Assembly: GCA_003586115.2 (NCBI GenBank)
Contig: QVOM02000021.1
Coordinates: forward strand, 13,381,236 to 13,445,235
Origin: Salvator merianae
Lineage: Eukaryota; Chordata; Lepidosauria; Squamata; Teiidae
Length of the DNA: 64,000 bases
Direction: 5' to 3'
The position numbers and the translations under genes are program-made. The notes below the pieces were generated by a model that saw only the letters and a program-made list of their open reading frames with translations, ran no database searches and was not told the origin of the DNA. Shown piece after piece: positions 24,565-36,874 of this stretch (its first letter is position 1; each line of letters starts with the position of its first letter).

Positions 24565-24920
24565 ACAAAACAGCCAAGGCATTTCCTATTTTTCCTTCAT
24601 TTGTTGGTAGGGGCTTCCAATTGTCAGTTATGTGCAGCATCAGCGTGCTTTGAAACAAAATTAGATGCTACACATTTGCCACGGAAAAAGTGGGGGAAGG
24701 GAAGAAAAGACGGGAATAGAACCAGTGCTTTGCCTGTGAGAAGGACAGAAAGAGTATATGTACAATCTGCACATATTGTTGAAGTAGCCACTTTTGGAAG
24801 TGCATTTTCTGGTCCTCAGTGTGGATTAGAGATGGAATAGGAACAACAGCATGTGGATGCAGCCTTAGGACAAGTCGGCACTGGCCAATATGCCAGACCA
24901 GCAAATGTACCAGAACCTTT
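24565..24920. other. Unassigned, possible end of a DNA element
   Basis: 24845-24857 (GTGGATGCAGCC) resembles the terminus of the AT-rich palindromic MITE family, but a partner end was not found. No exon signals that I trust. Confidence 0.3.
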
Positions 24921-24924
24921 CCTT

Positions 24925-26015
24925 CCACATGCTGCTGTGGTCTAAGGGAGGCCCTAATCTAGAAGTAGGGGTAAGTGGTGAGATAGCAAAGTTTGCTGAA
25001 GACACTAAATTGTTCAGGGTTGTAAAAACTGAAAATGATTTCAGAAATCCAGAGGGATTTCTTGACATTGGGTGAGCGGACAACAAAATGGCAAATGAAC
25101 TTCAGTCTTAGCAAGAAGCAAGTGATGCACATTGGGGCAAAGAATTCCAATTACACCTATAAACTAACGGGGGCCAAGCTTTTTGTGACAGACCAGGAAA
25201 GGGATCTTGGGGTTCTGGCTGACAGCTCAATGTGGGTGTCAACCCAGTGCAGAGCAGCAGCGAAAAAAGCAAATTCAATGCTAGGGGTAACTAAGAAAGG
25301 AATAGAAAACAAGTCAGCAAACATGATTCTGCCTCTTTATAAATCTATAGTGACGCCACACTTGGAATATTGTGTACAGTTCTGGTCACCTCACCTCAGA
25401 AAGGATACTGCAGAACTGGAAAAGGTGCAGAAAAGAGCAACCAGAATGATCAAGGGGTTGGAACCCCCATATCTTACCATATCAGGCTGCAATGTCTAGG
25501 TCTCTACAGCCTTGAAAGATGGCATTTAAGAGGGAACCTAACTGAAATATATAAAACCATGCACAGTGTAGAAAATGAGAATAGAGAAAAATTATTTTTC
25601 CTTTCACATGACACTAGAATCAGGGGGCACTCCATAAAGCTGATGGGCAGGAAAGTTAGGGCTGACAAGGGGAATTATTTTTTTCACCCACATTGTCATT
25701 GGCCTATGGAATTTACTACCAGAAGAGGTGGTGACAGCAACCAGCCTACATAGCTTTAAGAAAGGATTAGACAAATTCATGGAGGTCAGGTGTATTAATA
25801 GCTACTAGAATGGATGCCTAAGTACTGCCTCCAGGTTGGAGAGACAGGCAGGATGACACTAAAGGCCATTTACAGGGACTCTGGAGCAAGAGAAGGTTTT
25901 GTCTTTGCCTTCTGCTGGAGAATGCCCAGAAATAATTGGTGGGTCACTGTGTGAGACAGGATGGTGGACTAGATGGACTGTGGCCTGACCCAGCAGGACT
26001 CCTCTTATATTTTTA
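24925..26015 (+). repeat. CR1/L3-type LINE, 3' third
   Basis: Forward-oriented CR1 running to its 3' end: C-terminal RT, then the 3' untranslated region with the terminal signature GGACTAGATGGACTGTGGCC, CTGACCCAGCAGGACTCC and a short T/A tail near 26005. It is 5'-truncated, as is usual for CR1. It serves as the internal reference for the other CR1 pieces. Confidence 0.9.
25035..25499 (+). pseudogene. CR1 reverse transcriptase, C-terminal fragment
   Basis: 154 codons open. Recognisable CR1 segments are 'TTKWQMNFSLSK' (usually KWQM.FN..K), 'MHIGAKN', 'YTYKLTG', 'ERDLGVLAD', 'ANSMLGV.KKGIENKS', 'LYKSIVTPHLEYCVQFWSPHLRKD' and 'LEKVQKRATRMIKGL'. These lie downstream of the RT catalytic motifs, which are absent. 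The true frame ends by decay at 25499, and the remaining C-terminus continues in another frame around 25503-25760. The first ATG is incidental. Role in an intact element: RT of target-primed reverse transcription. Confidence 0.85.
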
Positions 26016-26019
26016 TATT

Positions 26020-28305
26020 CTTGCTGGTCCACTACACCATCCAGTGCAGAATAATCCTTGGTTTTGGTCTTTAGTCTTAACCTCTGTGGCAGCAGTTACA
26101 CATTTTTCCAACTCCTATGTTCTTCTCCATCTGTCTTTTCTTCTTCTCATTCCTCAGTATTTTCTCATTAGACTTGTTCACTTTTCCAAATGGCACTTCT
26201 ATTGGGAGATGGGAGGCAGAGGACAATATGGCCAAACTTAATCATCGAGGAATGAAGACAGACAGACTCTCAAATTAACTGTCTTAGCTCTTCATAGACA
26301 TAAATGTGTACTGTTTCGCTTACACCAAAATCGGGTGGCACAGTTCTGCTGTGTTTGGGAGTTCTCATGTTCATTCTGCTGACTACAGCTCAAGCTTCTC
26401 TTCCTGCCTTGTGTGCCTGGCTTCACCCGTATTCCTTGTTTTGCTTTGTTACTGTTTTTTGTGCAAGAGAGTGGTTCATACTTACATCACACAAGCCTCC
26501 CCTATTACATATTGCCAAATAGGCAATATAAGAAAAAACCTATTAGCATGTATGTGTAGTAGCTGTTGACCTGAAAGTGTGTTGCTCAGAAACTTTAAAA
26601 AGTTTGCACAAATGGCAGATAGCAACATTTGTGCAAACAAGAGGAAACAGTGCATGACAGAGAGCAGGTCTATGCATTATTTCCTTCCGAACGCAGATAT
26701 ATCCCATCACAGAAGGACAAGCTTGAACAAGGGCCACCTCTGTATTCATGTTCTAGGGATTTTTAGGTTAAGGTCCAATCATCTGCTTATGTTAGGCATA
26801 CTTTGAAGACTGGAAACAGCTGTTAATGTGAAATGCACTAAGATGTAGTTGGGGCCTACAAGAAATGAATTAGGAATTGCATAGGGATTTACAGAAACAA
26901 AGGAAAAATGGGCTGTTTCAGCACAGTGCAACCTGTCCTGTGTGACATTGGCTCAATCTAGGCAATCCAGTCCAGAATGGAGTAGGCTACTGCTGCTAAA
27001 GGCAAGTTGCTGGAGCTCTTTTGGCTGGGTGCTAAATAGCAACGTATTTCCAGTGTCACTTCTGGGTGTCCAGAAAAATGGCACTGGACATGATATACTG
27101 GACTGTGACCCATGTTGTGTGCACATAAACCAACGTATCAGCTAAATTGCTTTGTGGACTGCTCACTTGGAGCAGGCTACAGAGCCATTTTTGCACCATA
27201 GCCCACTGGATGAACTGGGCTGCTCTGTAATGTGGACAATGTGTTCTAGAGGTCCCACAGACTTGGTCATGAAGTTTTGTAGGAAGTATGTAAATGGGCA
27301 TAGAAAAACATCATTTTTAGCTCATTTAGATTTTAGTTTGGTGCTCATTTTGTAAACAAATGTATTTTTTATTGTTATGACTGATGTATTTTAATAATAT
27401 GTTAGAATTTTAAGGTGATTAAAAGCTACTGCTGTGATGGGTTCAGCTTTGAAAGTGCTAAAGGAAATAAACTTGAGGAACTAAGCACAGCTGACAGCAT
27501 TTGTGTTGTTCTACATACACTTTATTTGACCCTTTTTTAAAAAAAAAAGACCCCAAAAAGTTTATTTCTCTGTGAATTTTGTTTTCCTCATGGTTCTAGT
27601 CCACAGTGTTTCCTCCTTCAGATTTTATTTTCTGCTAGAGTATGTTTTAAAAACAAATTTTCAAAGATTTCAACAAAGCTAAATGAAAACCTTCTTATTT
27701 GGCGATGATTATTTTCCTGTGGAAAAATACACATCTTATCAAATGCTCAGCGTAAGTAGTCATTGTTTTCTGAAAATAATGTCATGGATTAGAACCACCT
27801 GTGAAGAATGGAATTTCCAATGGGAAGGATAATTATTTCAATACTTTTAAAAAGGAAACCACTTGTGAATGGAAAGAACTTTGGAACTGTCTGACTCAAA
27901 TTGGTGAATTTCCATAACACATTTGCATCTTTAGGTGAAACTGGCATATGATTTGTCAGACCTTCTTAGCAAACTGAATTTAAGCAACTTAAACCGATAG
28001 GCAATGGCAGCTTTATTCTCATGACTAGATCACAAAACTGATTGAGGGACCAGATCTGCATGCTTTTTTCCTGTAATGCTAGAAGTGGCTGCTGGGAGAC
28101 ATGGAAAGGAACTTAAAAGCTAGACTGAAAATAAAATATTTTGCTTATCTCTGGCTAGGCCTGGAAAGAGAAGAAAGGGATGTCCCATCAAAGGAGGTAC
28201 AGTTCAATTTTGTGCAGAAAAACTGCTCTGCAAATTGATAGTAAAGAATTTATGAAAAATGAATCAGAAAAGGTCTTGGTAGACTAGAAGAAGAATATGC
28301 AGTAC
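26020..28305. other. Unassigned spacer
   Basis: AT-rich, non-repetitive by eye. 27530-27550 is a T/A run. 27400-28000 has no recognised repeat and would be a fair place to look for conserved non-coding sequence, but I see no direct evidence of function. Confidence 0.35.
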
Positions 28306-28309
28306 ATTG

Positions 28310-28480
28310 GTGGGGATTTTTTCAAACTTTGGGTCTTTTATGCTGTATAATTGTACCTTTTCTTTATTTGTATGCAATATTTTATATATTGTTCAATGCA
28401 GCTGTAAGTCACCTTGAATATATTATATGATGCTGTGTAGAAATACAGTAAATTACAAAATGAAAACAAAATTAAACTAT
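28310..28480 (+). repeat. L2/SINE-type 3' tail
   Basis: Reads forward as a T-rich tail followed by GCAGCTGTAAGTCACCTTGA and a short A/T simple tail, the common L2-like stem. A tRNA-like SINE head word (GTAGTGTATTGGTCTAAG) lies at about 28665-28682, separate from this tail. Confidence 0.5.
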
Positions 28481-28489
28481 AAACAGTCT

Positions 28490-29590
28490 TCATTGATTAG
28501 TCCTTTGACTCTATCAATCCACATAAAAGCAGCTATTTACAGAAATAGGAGAAATGATAAAACATATCAAATTGTAAAATCACCCCCAAGACAGCTTACT
28601 CGGATGTGGTCAATATAAGTGGCTCAGATTTTGGTAGCTTTCATAATATATAAAGCCATCCTTGTAGTGTATTGGTCTAAGTGTTGGAGTTATATGCACA
28701 TTTTGCTTTGACATTAGAAAACATGTAATTCACTAAAAGAGAAGTTAGATAGCAATCCCTAATATTATTATTATAGGTGGCAATCAAGAAGGAAACGTAC
28801 TGTGTCTTCAGGAAAGAATCCTCATAGACACAGTCTTTTACAGGGTGGAATGTTCTGATAATAGTCAAATTTCATAATCATATCAAGTTGGTCATATCTG
28901 GCTTTTGTCAAGGCTTTGCAGAGGTGCACTGGTGTGGTGAATGATAAGTATTTCTCTAAATTTATCTGCTGTTTAGAGGAAGCATGATAGGTGACTGTCT
29001 ATGGCTCTTTAAGAACTGCCATAGATTTAGGTCATAATTAATTAATTAAATTGATACTACTAATATTACCAGGGCAGCAGAAGTTTTAGAGGTATGCAAA
29101 AGATTCTGAGTTCAGAATGAGGCATGCCACAGGTACCAACCACAGAAGAAAATGCCACTTCAAAAAAACCGTTTGTTCCATGCTTTGAGCAAAACCAGCT
29201 CATTCTGAACTGGGGGACTGGAGCAGGGCAATCAGCAAGAATCAAAATAATCAAAAATGCCCCAACTGGCCAATTATTTTGTCTATTAGTAGCTACACTA
29301 GCCCCATTGTGTCCCACCAACCAACCCACTGGAAGATCCCTAGGGACACCTTATAAGGAATATAAGGCTTGAAACATGGCTCCCATTGTTCTCTAGAGCA
29401 GAAACATCTAGAACACTGTTTATATTTTCGTTCAACTTTGAAACAAATGACAAAAGCCTTTCCATGAACACCTCTGCCTTGTTTTATTTCTGTTATGATG
29501 GTGTTGCTATGATTTATGCAGGTTTAAAATACAAACCTATATATGCATTGTTTAGAGAATTTCTTCTTTACTTTTTATCTTTTTAACTGT
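28490..29590. other. Unassigned spacer
   Basis: AT-rich with no clear family. The open frames 29066-29329 and 29124-29372 are opposite-strand shadows of each other without motifs. Confidence 0.35.
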
Positions 29591-29593
29591 CTT

Positions 29594-30345
29594 GGGCTGT
29601 GGTCGCACCTTAACTTTAAAGCTACTGCAGCCCTTCTTATGCTCTCAGAGTCCACAAGTCAAAATCCATTTCCGTATCTTTTGTGGACTTTTCTGCCAGG
29701 ACTATTCTGAGGCCAGCGAGTGGAGCTGGATGCAGCCCCTCAGTGCTTGGAAGGACCTCCAATGGGGGGGCGGGTCCTTTCAAGGCCTACCACTGCTTTC
29801 TCCTTCACTACCACCACCAATGGGGCCTTCTCCTTCACCACTGCCACTAGAGGTCCTTCCAAGCACCAGCCTCTGTTAGCCGTCCCTTCTTGCTTGCTCA
29901 CTTGTCTACAAAGCGGAAGGCAGAGATAGACCTCGGAAGAACCCCTGCCAGCCCAGTGTGAGTGCTGCTCCTTTTGCCCCACTTGAGAAAGGGGGCTCCT
30001 CGGGGCTTCTCTGGCCAGTGGATGTGCCTCGGTCTGGTTCTGCCACCCTCCCCTTTGGTCTACCTTCATAACATCCCTGCAAGGAGGCTGAAAGGCAGTG
30101 CCGGCTGGTTTAGAGGAACCCACAGTGCACTTGGTGTGGTGTGTTGAAGCTAGTCCAGCTGGGCTGTTCATTCTGGCCCCAGGGTGGGGTACTCTGTGCT
30201 TTCTCAGGGATGTGCTCCTCAACTGACTGGAATAATTATGCGGAGCAGATTGAGTCAGAAGTTGCTTTTGCCTCTCCGTGTATGTATGGCTTGATTTAGT
30301 AGCTTTAACACAAGATAGACAAAGGGTCGCATGGTTTCCTGTGAT
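29594..30345. mobile_element. Possible non-autonomous DNA element
   Basis: The left edge reads GGCTGTGGTCGCACCTTAAC then TTTAAAGCTACT. The right edge reverse-complements to ACCATGCGACCC, with GTTAAAGCTACT further in. These are weak, gapped inverted repeats. The interior is C-rich with a local duplication of a CACTACCACCACC-like patch at 29800-29850. No duplication of target resolved. Confidence 0.3.
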
Positions 30346-30870
30346 TTTGCTATGGCAATAAGAGAGAAAGCCCTCAGGATGCCAGCAGTGAAATGGAGGT
30401 CTTTACTTTCTTCCCCTTTCCATTAGTGGGAGGTCTGGTGTGGAGAGGGCAATGAAAGAAATTGGAGGTCTCTCTTCCAGACGAGATTTGTTCAAATCAT
30501 AGCAAGGAGCAGAGGGGAAGCGACATTTTGTAACAGGGGCAGCAGCATCACAGACCTTGGAGCACGGTCTCTTCCTATCCCCCCTCATGATTATCAGTCA
30601 ATTAATCTCAATCAGATTTATTTATGTCCTCTTAGTTGCCTGTCTTGGTGGGGAGACCACTTGGAGTGTCTCAAAGGCAGGGAGGAGAGGGGAGGGGGAA
30701 AGAAGCAGAAGAAATGGCAAAGGCAGGCGAGCAGGCGAGCAAGTGAGGAGGTACAAACAGAAAGGTCACAGTTTACAACCTCGCTCGAGAGCAAGGCATT
30801 GGCGTTGCAGGGAAAGAGCCCCCTGTCCCTGCAATTGCACTTCCATTTCTTTTGCAAAATAACACAAATA

Positions 30871-32695
30871 GGCCATGTTCTGACATGGCATTTAATCAGT
30901 TTACAGGCTGTCTTCAGTTCCCGCTGGCCCGGCATGATATTGCCTTTCCGTAGTTTTTCTGGACTAAATTGGCGAAATCTGGACTACTTTGCATTCGAAT
31001 TAAATGAGTTCTCAGGCAGTTCCACATTGCCAGCCCACATTACTTTGTGATGTGGGAATGCGGAAGGAGACTATTTGGGAGGGACTGTACTTTTTCGGGG
31101 ACATGCAGAGGGAGGGCTTCCCATTTCATGCCATCTAATGACAGACTTTGTGGGTGGGCAGGAATCACAGTAGTTCCTTCTGCCTCCCTTATCTCAGTGG
31201 CGTAGCAAGCCGCTTTGCCACCCGGGGCTACTAGCCGTTTTGACGCCCGGGGCTAGGGGCGGGGCCAGCAACTGCGCATGCGTGTGGGCGGGGCCAGCGA
31301 CTGCACATGCGTGTGGGCGGGGCCAGCGAGCGCGCATGCCCAACTCCTCGCCCCGGCCCGCACCCCTCGCCCCCGCCGGCGGCCTCGCCCCTTGCCCCCG
31401 CGCGCCCGGCGGCCACCGCGCCCGTCGCCCCAGCCCGCCCGGCAGCGGCTGCGCCCCGGCCCACCTGGCGGCGGCCGCGCTCCTCGCCCCGGCCCGCCCG
31501 GCGGCGGCCTCGCTCCTCGCTCCGGCGCGCCTGGCGGCAGCCTCGCCCCGGCCCGCCCGGCGGGAGTCGCGCTCGTCGCCCCGGCCCGCCCGGCGGCGGC
31601 CTCGATGGCCCTACCTGCACGCATGCGCGCTCGCTGGCTCCGCCCACACGCACGCTGGCAGGCTGGGCGACGAAGCGACGAGCACGTCCGCCGGCGCGCG
31701 GGCCAGGGCGACAAGCCGACGAGCGCGGCCGCCGACGAGCGCGGCTGCCCGGGGCAATGAGCACTCGCCCGCCCCGGACAACGCGCCACCCGGGGCGCTC
31801 CGCCCCCCCCGCACCACCCTCACTACGCCAGTGCCTTATCTCCCCTTCTCCTGTTGCCAGGAGAAAAGAAAGCCGTCCTCTGTTTTACTTTGCTAAACTG
31901 CGGTGCTTTCTCTTCTTTTATTCCCCATGCGACACTACAAGGAAGAAATTAAAGGTTTCCTCCACTTCCGTCTGCTAATTAAACCATAAAAGAGACTGCG
32001 CCTGTTTGGTGGTGCAGTCCTCTTGCCCCAACTAAGAACCACTCAATATCAGTTTCGCCGTCGGCAGCACACAACTACATAGTGGGGCATATGCCGCTGT
32101 GGATGCCTCGGGGGGAGGTGAGGGAGAATCCATTGCTGGCCATTAACTACACTATCATGATAATAGAGTCCCCCATGTTCCCCCGTCACATTTCCCCCTC
32201 TTTACGGACTTCTCCCTGCTTTTGCTCTACTCTTAAATTGTGCAATTGCGCAAAAGTGCAATTGTAATGGAGCAGAAATCACCATCTGCCCTTTGAAAAG
32301 CTTTACTGTGCACTCCATGTGGTATTAAAGTTCTGCTTGTGTAGATACAGGCTGGAGGGGGAGAAGGGGCAAATGGTGAATGACTGGTAATGCCGCCAAG
32401 TGAATTCATGTTCTGATGCAGCAGTGGGGACATATGGAGGGTGGAGCTTGACTGAAGTCAAGATTTGAACATTGGGACTGCAGTCAATCACTGACTGCAC
32501 AGGGAGGGGAATCTGGCAAGGGGTGGAGGCAGAAAAGGTACGGTCTCCCCGTGCCAAGCACGAGAAACATCAGTGTGAGAACGAGCAGGTCTGAATTGAA
32601 GCCATGTTAAAATGCAAATGTGGGAATGATCAGAAGACAAATTCAGTCCTCGTACACTTCCAATACAGATTCAATTAAGATATTAGACCGTGCCC
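30871..32695 (+). mobile_element. Family H element, copy c, with nested hAT
   Basis: Left end GGCCATGTTCTGACAT; right end reverse-complements to GGGCACGGTCTAATAT. ATA flanks both sides (30868-30870 and 32696-32698). Total length is 1825 bp. Removing the nested hAT (31195-31833) and one copy of its 8-bp duplication leaves about 1178 bp, in line with copies a and e. This order shows that family H moved first and the hAT later. It lies beside a family E copy at 32700-32880. Confidence 0.85.
31195..31833. mobile_element. GC-rich hAT MITE with internal tandem arrays
   Basis: The left terminus starts CAGTGGCGTAGC; the right terminus reverse-complements to CACTGGCGTAGT. CCTTATCT lies on both sides (31187-31194 and 31834-31841), a perfect 8-bp target duplication diagnostic of hAT transposition. 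The interior is very rich in C, G and CpG and is made of short tandem units around CGGCCCGCCCGGCGGCGGCC, plus earlier ones around GTGGGCGGGGCCAGCGA. Long open frames exist on both strands in all phases, as expected for low-A/T DNA, and are not genes. It encodes no transposase. Confidence 0.9.
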
Positions 32696-32699
32696 ATAG

Positions 32700-32880
32700 A
32701 GGTGTAATGGGGAAGAAAGGAAAAGGAAGAAGAGTGGACTGGGGCAAGGAAATGGAAATGAAAGTTGGCAGGTGACAATGGCACCACCTCTCTAGGATGC
32801 CCACAACATCTGGCATTGGGCAAGAATGAAATGGAACCATCCCTTGGCATAGCCACAACCCACCCAAATTAGTCCCCTTT
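32700..32880 (+). repeat. Interspersed repeat, family E, copy 2
   Basis: Homologous in reverse to 13740-14020 (see that copy): CTGGGGCAAGGAAATGG, then GACAATGGCACCACCTCTC, then ATGCCCACAAC. Family H copy c inserted at its left edge or truncated it. Confidence 0.45.
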
Positions 32881-32884
32881 TACT

Positions 32885-34190
32885 AGACTGAGGTTGGGGA
32901 GAAAAGCAAGAGGGTCACAGTGAGGATTATTTTGTTAAGAGTATTAACATTGCTCAGTATCTCTTGTGTCCTGAAACTGAACTTTTTTGGGGGGGACAGT
33001 GACCAGGCCTTTAGAATAATATATATGTGCAAAGTAGAACTAGTTATAAAACAGGGAATGGCAGTAAGGAAAAGAGGAATGTTTTGTACTTCTCTGCTAG
33101 TTATCTAAAATTACACCTTCCCCAATCCTGTAGGATTGTTACGTCCAGGAACTAAAATTATGTAGCTACTTTCTTGGGGACAATGAGGAAAGAGGAAATG
33201 AAGCAAACGCATCTTTGACTGCAGTTGCATGAGCTTCTGATGTGGCAACTTACATTCAGCAGAAAGGTGCTGCTGTGGGATGGGTGGGGAATGCCCAGCA
33301 CCCATACATCTGAGGTTCTGAAGCAGCCCTTTGGGTGGAAGTAACACATAGGAGCAAAATAACCAGCCATAGCCCTGACTGCAGATGCAAATTCCTCTTG
33401 GATCTCTGACCACTGAGTCAACACTGGATCAGGGTGCTGCACCAAATGCCAGCCTGCTGTCAACATCCTAAGAAGGGGTGCCCCAAGTGAGGGGTTTCCT
33501 TTTCTTAGGAAAATGAATCCTTTTCTTTTTTTAATTGAAAACATTTCTATACTGCTTCTTTTAAAACTGTAAAGTAATTTACTTAGGGGATACTATTATG
33601 GGGAAAAAGGACAGGAGTGCTACACATAGAGGAGGCAATTTCAGGAGCTGTAGCTTCTGATACAGGGAACACTTGTTGAAATTGTCTCTTCTGTTCAACC
33701 ATCAAACATGTAGTACTCCTATCTTCATTTCCATATGGTAACATTAGCTTTAGAATCAATACTAGCTTTATCCACACTGCCCTTTCGGTTACATGGGAAC
33801 ATACCCTTAATGTTCCAAGCCTGTGATGGAGAGAGATTTGACAAACTACCAAACAAAACAACAACAGCTTCATTGAGTCCCTGATAAAAAACCTGGTGGC
33901 CCAAATCTTCCTGTAAAGCAGGTAGAAATTATTTACACGATGTGCTGTAACTTTTAGGGATGTAATTCCTTTATCTTGGAGATTTGAGGCCATTTCTATT
34001 ATAAGTTGCTACCCTTAGTGGCTCGTGCTTACTTATTGAACCCTTCACGTCATATATTTATCTACCAGTTGTACTTCATTTATTTTATAGAGCCGACATA
34101 GGGGTAGCAATCTCACATACACAATCCTATCTACTTAAGCTAAACAATAACCCACATACGGATATCCTATTTAAAGTAAATATACACAGA
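32885..34190. other. Unassigned spacer with one LINE tail
   Basis: 33530-33590 reads on the minus strand as an L2/SINE tail (ACATTTCTATACTGCTTC on plus). The rest is unremarkable; the opposed open frames at 33111-33544 and 33583-33993 carry no motifs. Confidence 0.35.
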
Positions 34191-34194
34191 GTGT

Positions 34195-35508
34195 ACTGCA
34201 AAAATAAATATAAGTGAAGACTATACAGAAGATACTTATTTATCAAGAGGCACCAGGCAGGGGTGTCCACTTTTGCCAATATTATTTAATTTGATAATTG
34301 CAACATTAACAAACCATTTTTGAAAAGCAAGAGGGAGAACCAAATGTGATTTGAAGGTCACCAAATAAAAGTAAATATGTATGCAGATGATACAATTATT
34401 ACCAAAGAACTCTAACTGTTGTACATAGTATATGAATAAAATTGCTCATGAATTCCATAAAGTCTGAGGTCTGTAAATTAGTATGTTTAAGTCAGAGGTA
34501 ATACTTAAAAATATCCCTCCCAATACTCAAACAGAAGGACAAAAAGTATCAAGGATTAAAATTCAGAACAGAGCAATAAAGTATCTTGGTATTAGTAACA
34601 ATAAGGGGGGGGAAAGCAAATTATTGACTGATAACTACCAGCTGCTTTTAAGGCATATTAGTAAAGAAACAGCACATTGGAAATCTAAATATCTGTTTAT
34701 TTGGGGTTGAATAGTGGCAGTAAAAATGAAAATAATTCCTAAAATACTATATTCCCAGGGAATATTTAAGTAAAATTAATCAGGAGTTAGTTAAATATGT
34801 TTTTAAATTTGCAAGACCAAGAATGTCTAAAAGAATATATACAATCCCTGAAGGAATGGAGGTTGAGGCTTTCCTGAAATCTAATTTTATTTTGATGCTT
34901 TTAAGATTTCACAAATGATTTATGCCTATAATAATCCAAAGATCTTTTGGGTCAGTATAGAAAGAAATATGGCAGGAACAGTAGAAGCCATGCCGCTGAT
35001 AAATAAAATACCAAGAAAAAATTTAGTAAACATAAAGCCAATTGTGAATACCATAATACAAGTATGGAAGACACATCATAAATTGATACCAACTAATTCT
35101 TCTTTGATTCAAATTAATAAATGCCCAGACTTAAACAATAAGTATCCTAAGGATTTCTGGAAGCAATTGGAATTCCACAGTTATGTTTTATTAAAAGATT
35201 TCTACCACCCAAAAACAAAAGAAATCAATTATTTCCAGATAAGGCAATTACAAAAAAACGGTTATTTAGCATTTTTAGTGGAACCACAAAATATGGTTGC
35301 AGTAAAACAAGTATTAACTGAATTTCAAACAATATATATAAAACATACAGAAAATCCTAAAGGATTAACTTCAAGGATCTATAATTTGTTTGATAAATCA
35401 ATTTGAAAATTCAATTGTTGGATATAAAAGAACATGGGAGGAGGATACTGGAGTAGAAATAGAAGATGAAGAATGGGTTAATATTGTGAACAAACAATTG
35501 AAGTGGAC
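34195..35508 (+). pseudogene. L1 LINE ORF2, RT and C-terminal region
   Basis: Translation in shifting frames gives L1-type RT: 'LSRGTRQGCPL.PILFNL' near 34235-34295, the catalytic 'YADD' box at 34380-34391, then 'IKYLGI' near 34590 and 'AVKMKIIPKILY' near 34720. The thumb and C-terminal part are open in 34915-35406 (163 codons, containing 'WKTHHKLIP' and 'FQIRQLQKNGY') and 35390-35608. Stops at several points show that it is inactive. The 5' endonuclease and the CCHC tail are missing. Its 3' end abuts a family B-like terminus at about 35512. Confidence 0.85.
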
Positions 35509-35511
35509 AGA

Positions 35512-35720
35512 AAGGGCCTTTTTGCATTTTTCATCTTGGACAGTTTGGAAGTTAAAAGGCCCTCGCTGGAAACTTCAAAGGCTGGGAACTTTTATTCCAA
35601 GCCTTTGAGGGTTGGACTCAGCCTTCAAAGCCGAGCCTGACCTTCCAAGCCAGTAGCTGAGACTGTGCCAAGACAAATCATCTGCAATATGGACAGCCCT
35701 TAATGTGTACTATGCCTAGC
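35512..35720. mobile_element. Family B-like fragment with hairpin
   Basis: Starts AGGGCCTTTTTGCATTTTTC, like the family B termini. It contains a hairpin of AACTTCAAAGGCTGGGAACT with its near-complement, also found at 11665-11715. Extent uncertain; non-coding. Confidence 0.4.
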
Positions 35721-36104
35721 CCAGCCCATCATTGAGTGGACTAGGTAGTGAGCACCAGCACACCTGAGAGAAATAAGAAAATGTTATTTTTACAATTTTG
35801 AATACACTTCCTCTAAACATAACTGAAGTACCACAGACAATTAGCCATTTCTATTTGAAGGAAACCAGAAGATGCTAAATTCCTGGCATAGTTGAAAGAT
35901 AGCTAGCTGTCCTGATAAAAACTGAGGCATACTCCATTAGTTAGACAGTTGTATAAGTTATACCTCCAATAGGTAGAAGTTTAGCTAGGTGAACTTTTCT
36001 TATCAGGCACCAGTTTTTAGTGCTTTTGAGCATGCATGATGAAGTTAATGCATATTCTCTTGCACGCCCATGAATGAATAATAAAGGTTTTAATGAGACA
36101 TGCG

Positions 36105-36343
36105 ATATATGTGACAGGAGGGGGAACATGTTAAGGGGAATATATTGTAGGCGGACGAGATACACTGTGAACTTCTCTTTCTTAACCAATAAGGAAGAGG
36201 GGAGGGACATTTCGGCCACATTTAGGGGATATAAGCTCGCTGCACCGAGCTCTAGGTATGCCTACGTGCTTAGGTCACCCATTCTTGCAAGAATGTATTC
36301 CAATAAAATTTATGCTACTTCACCAACTTTGTTCACAAGGTAT
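36105..36343 (+). promoter_or_regulatory. Possible short LTR or promoter-like segment
   Basis: Signals in LTR order: CCAAT at 36186-36190, a TATA-like GATATAAG at 36228-36235, and a polyadenylation signal AATAAA at 36302-36307. The bounding words TGTGACA (about 36109) and TTCACA (about 36337) could be the TG...CA inverted ends. No primer-binding site, gag or target duplication was found next to it. It lies in the opposite orientation to the retroviral pol at 37.6-38.4 kb, so they need not be related. Confidence 0.3.
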
Positions 36344-36594
36344 TTTGTTCAGGGTTTTGTAGACCCATGTTTCAAACTCACCGCATGTGCAAACAGCTTT
36401 TATCTTGATAATAAAGCAGCAGATCCAGAGAAAGAGAAGGTGAAACAAAAGTGGACAGTTCAGGGATGTAAACACAACAGAAGTACTCTAAATGTTCTGA
36501 CTACTCATCTCTTTGTGCAGAGATTTCTGGAGTCTGGAAACAAAAGAGAACAGCATAATGCAGTAGCTAAAGTATTAGGGCCTTTCTGCACTTA

Positions 36595-36870
36595 GGCTGC
36601 GTTCCAACATGGCACTTAGTTTACAATCCATCTTCAGTTCCCACTGGTCTGACATGATTTTGCCTTTCCATAGTTTTTCAGGATTAAATTGCCGAAATCA
36701 GGATTACTTTGCATTCAGAATACGTGAGTTCTCAGCCCACTAAAGATCGTTAGCACGTTTTACTTTGCAATGTGAGAATATGCAAGTAGATTATTTTGGA
36801 AGGGAACTGTACTTTTTTGGGTGTGCAGAGGGAGAGCTACCCATTTCCTCCCATCCAATAACACTTTGTT
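36595..36870 (+). mobile_element. Family H element, copy d (5' part only)
   Basis: Starts GGCTGCGTTCCAACATGGCA after TTA (36592-36594), and follows the family through the block CCATTTCCTCCCATCCAATA before homology stops. The right terminus is missing. The word directly to its left (GGGCCTTTCTGCACTTA) resembles a family B end, so copy d may have landed inside such an element. Confidence 0.75.
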
Positions 36871-36874
36871 GAGG

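Noticed and set aside
29066..29372. Opposed open frames around 29.1-29.4 kb as an exon
   Set aside because: They overlap on both strands, lack splice sites in phase and show no family motif.
31231..31978. Several overlapping open frames of 160-223 codons on both strands
   Set aside because: They are translations of the GC-rich array inside the hAT MITE. All six phases are open because stops need A and T; the proteins are Ala/Pro/Arg/Gly low complexity.
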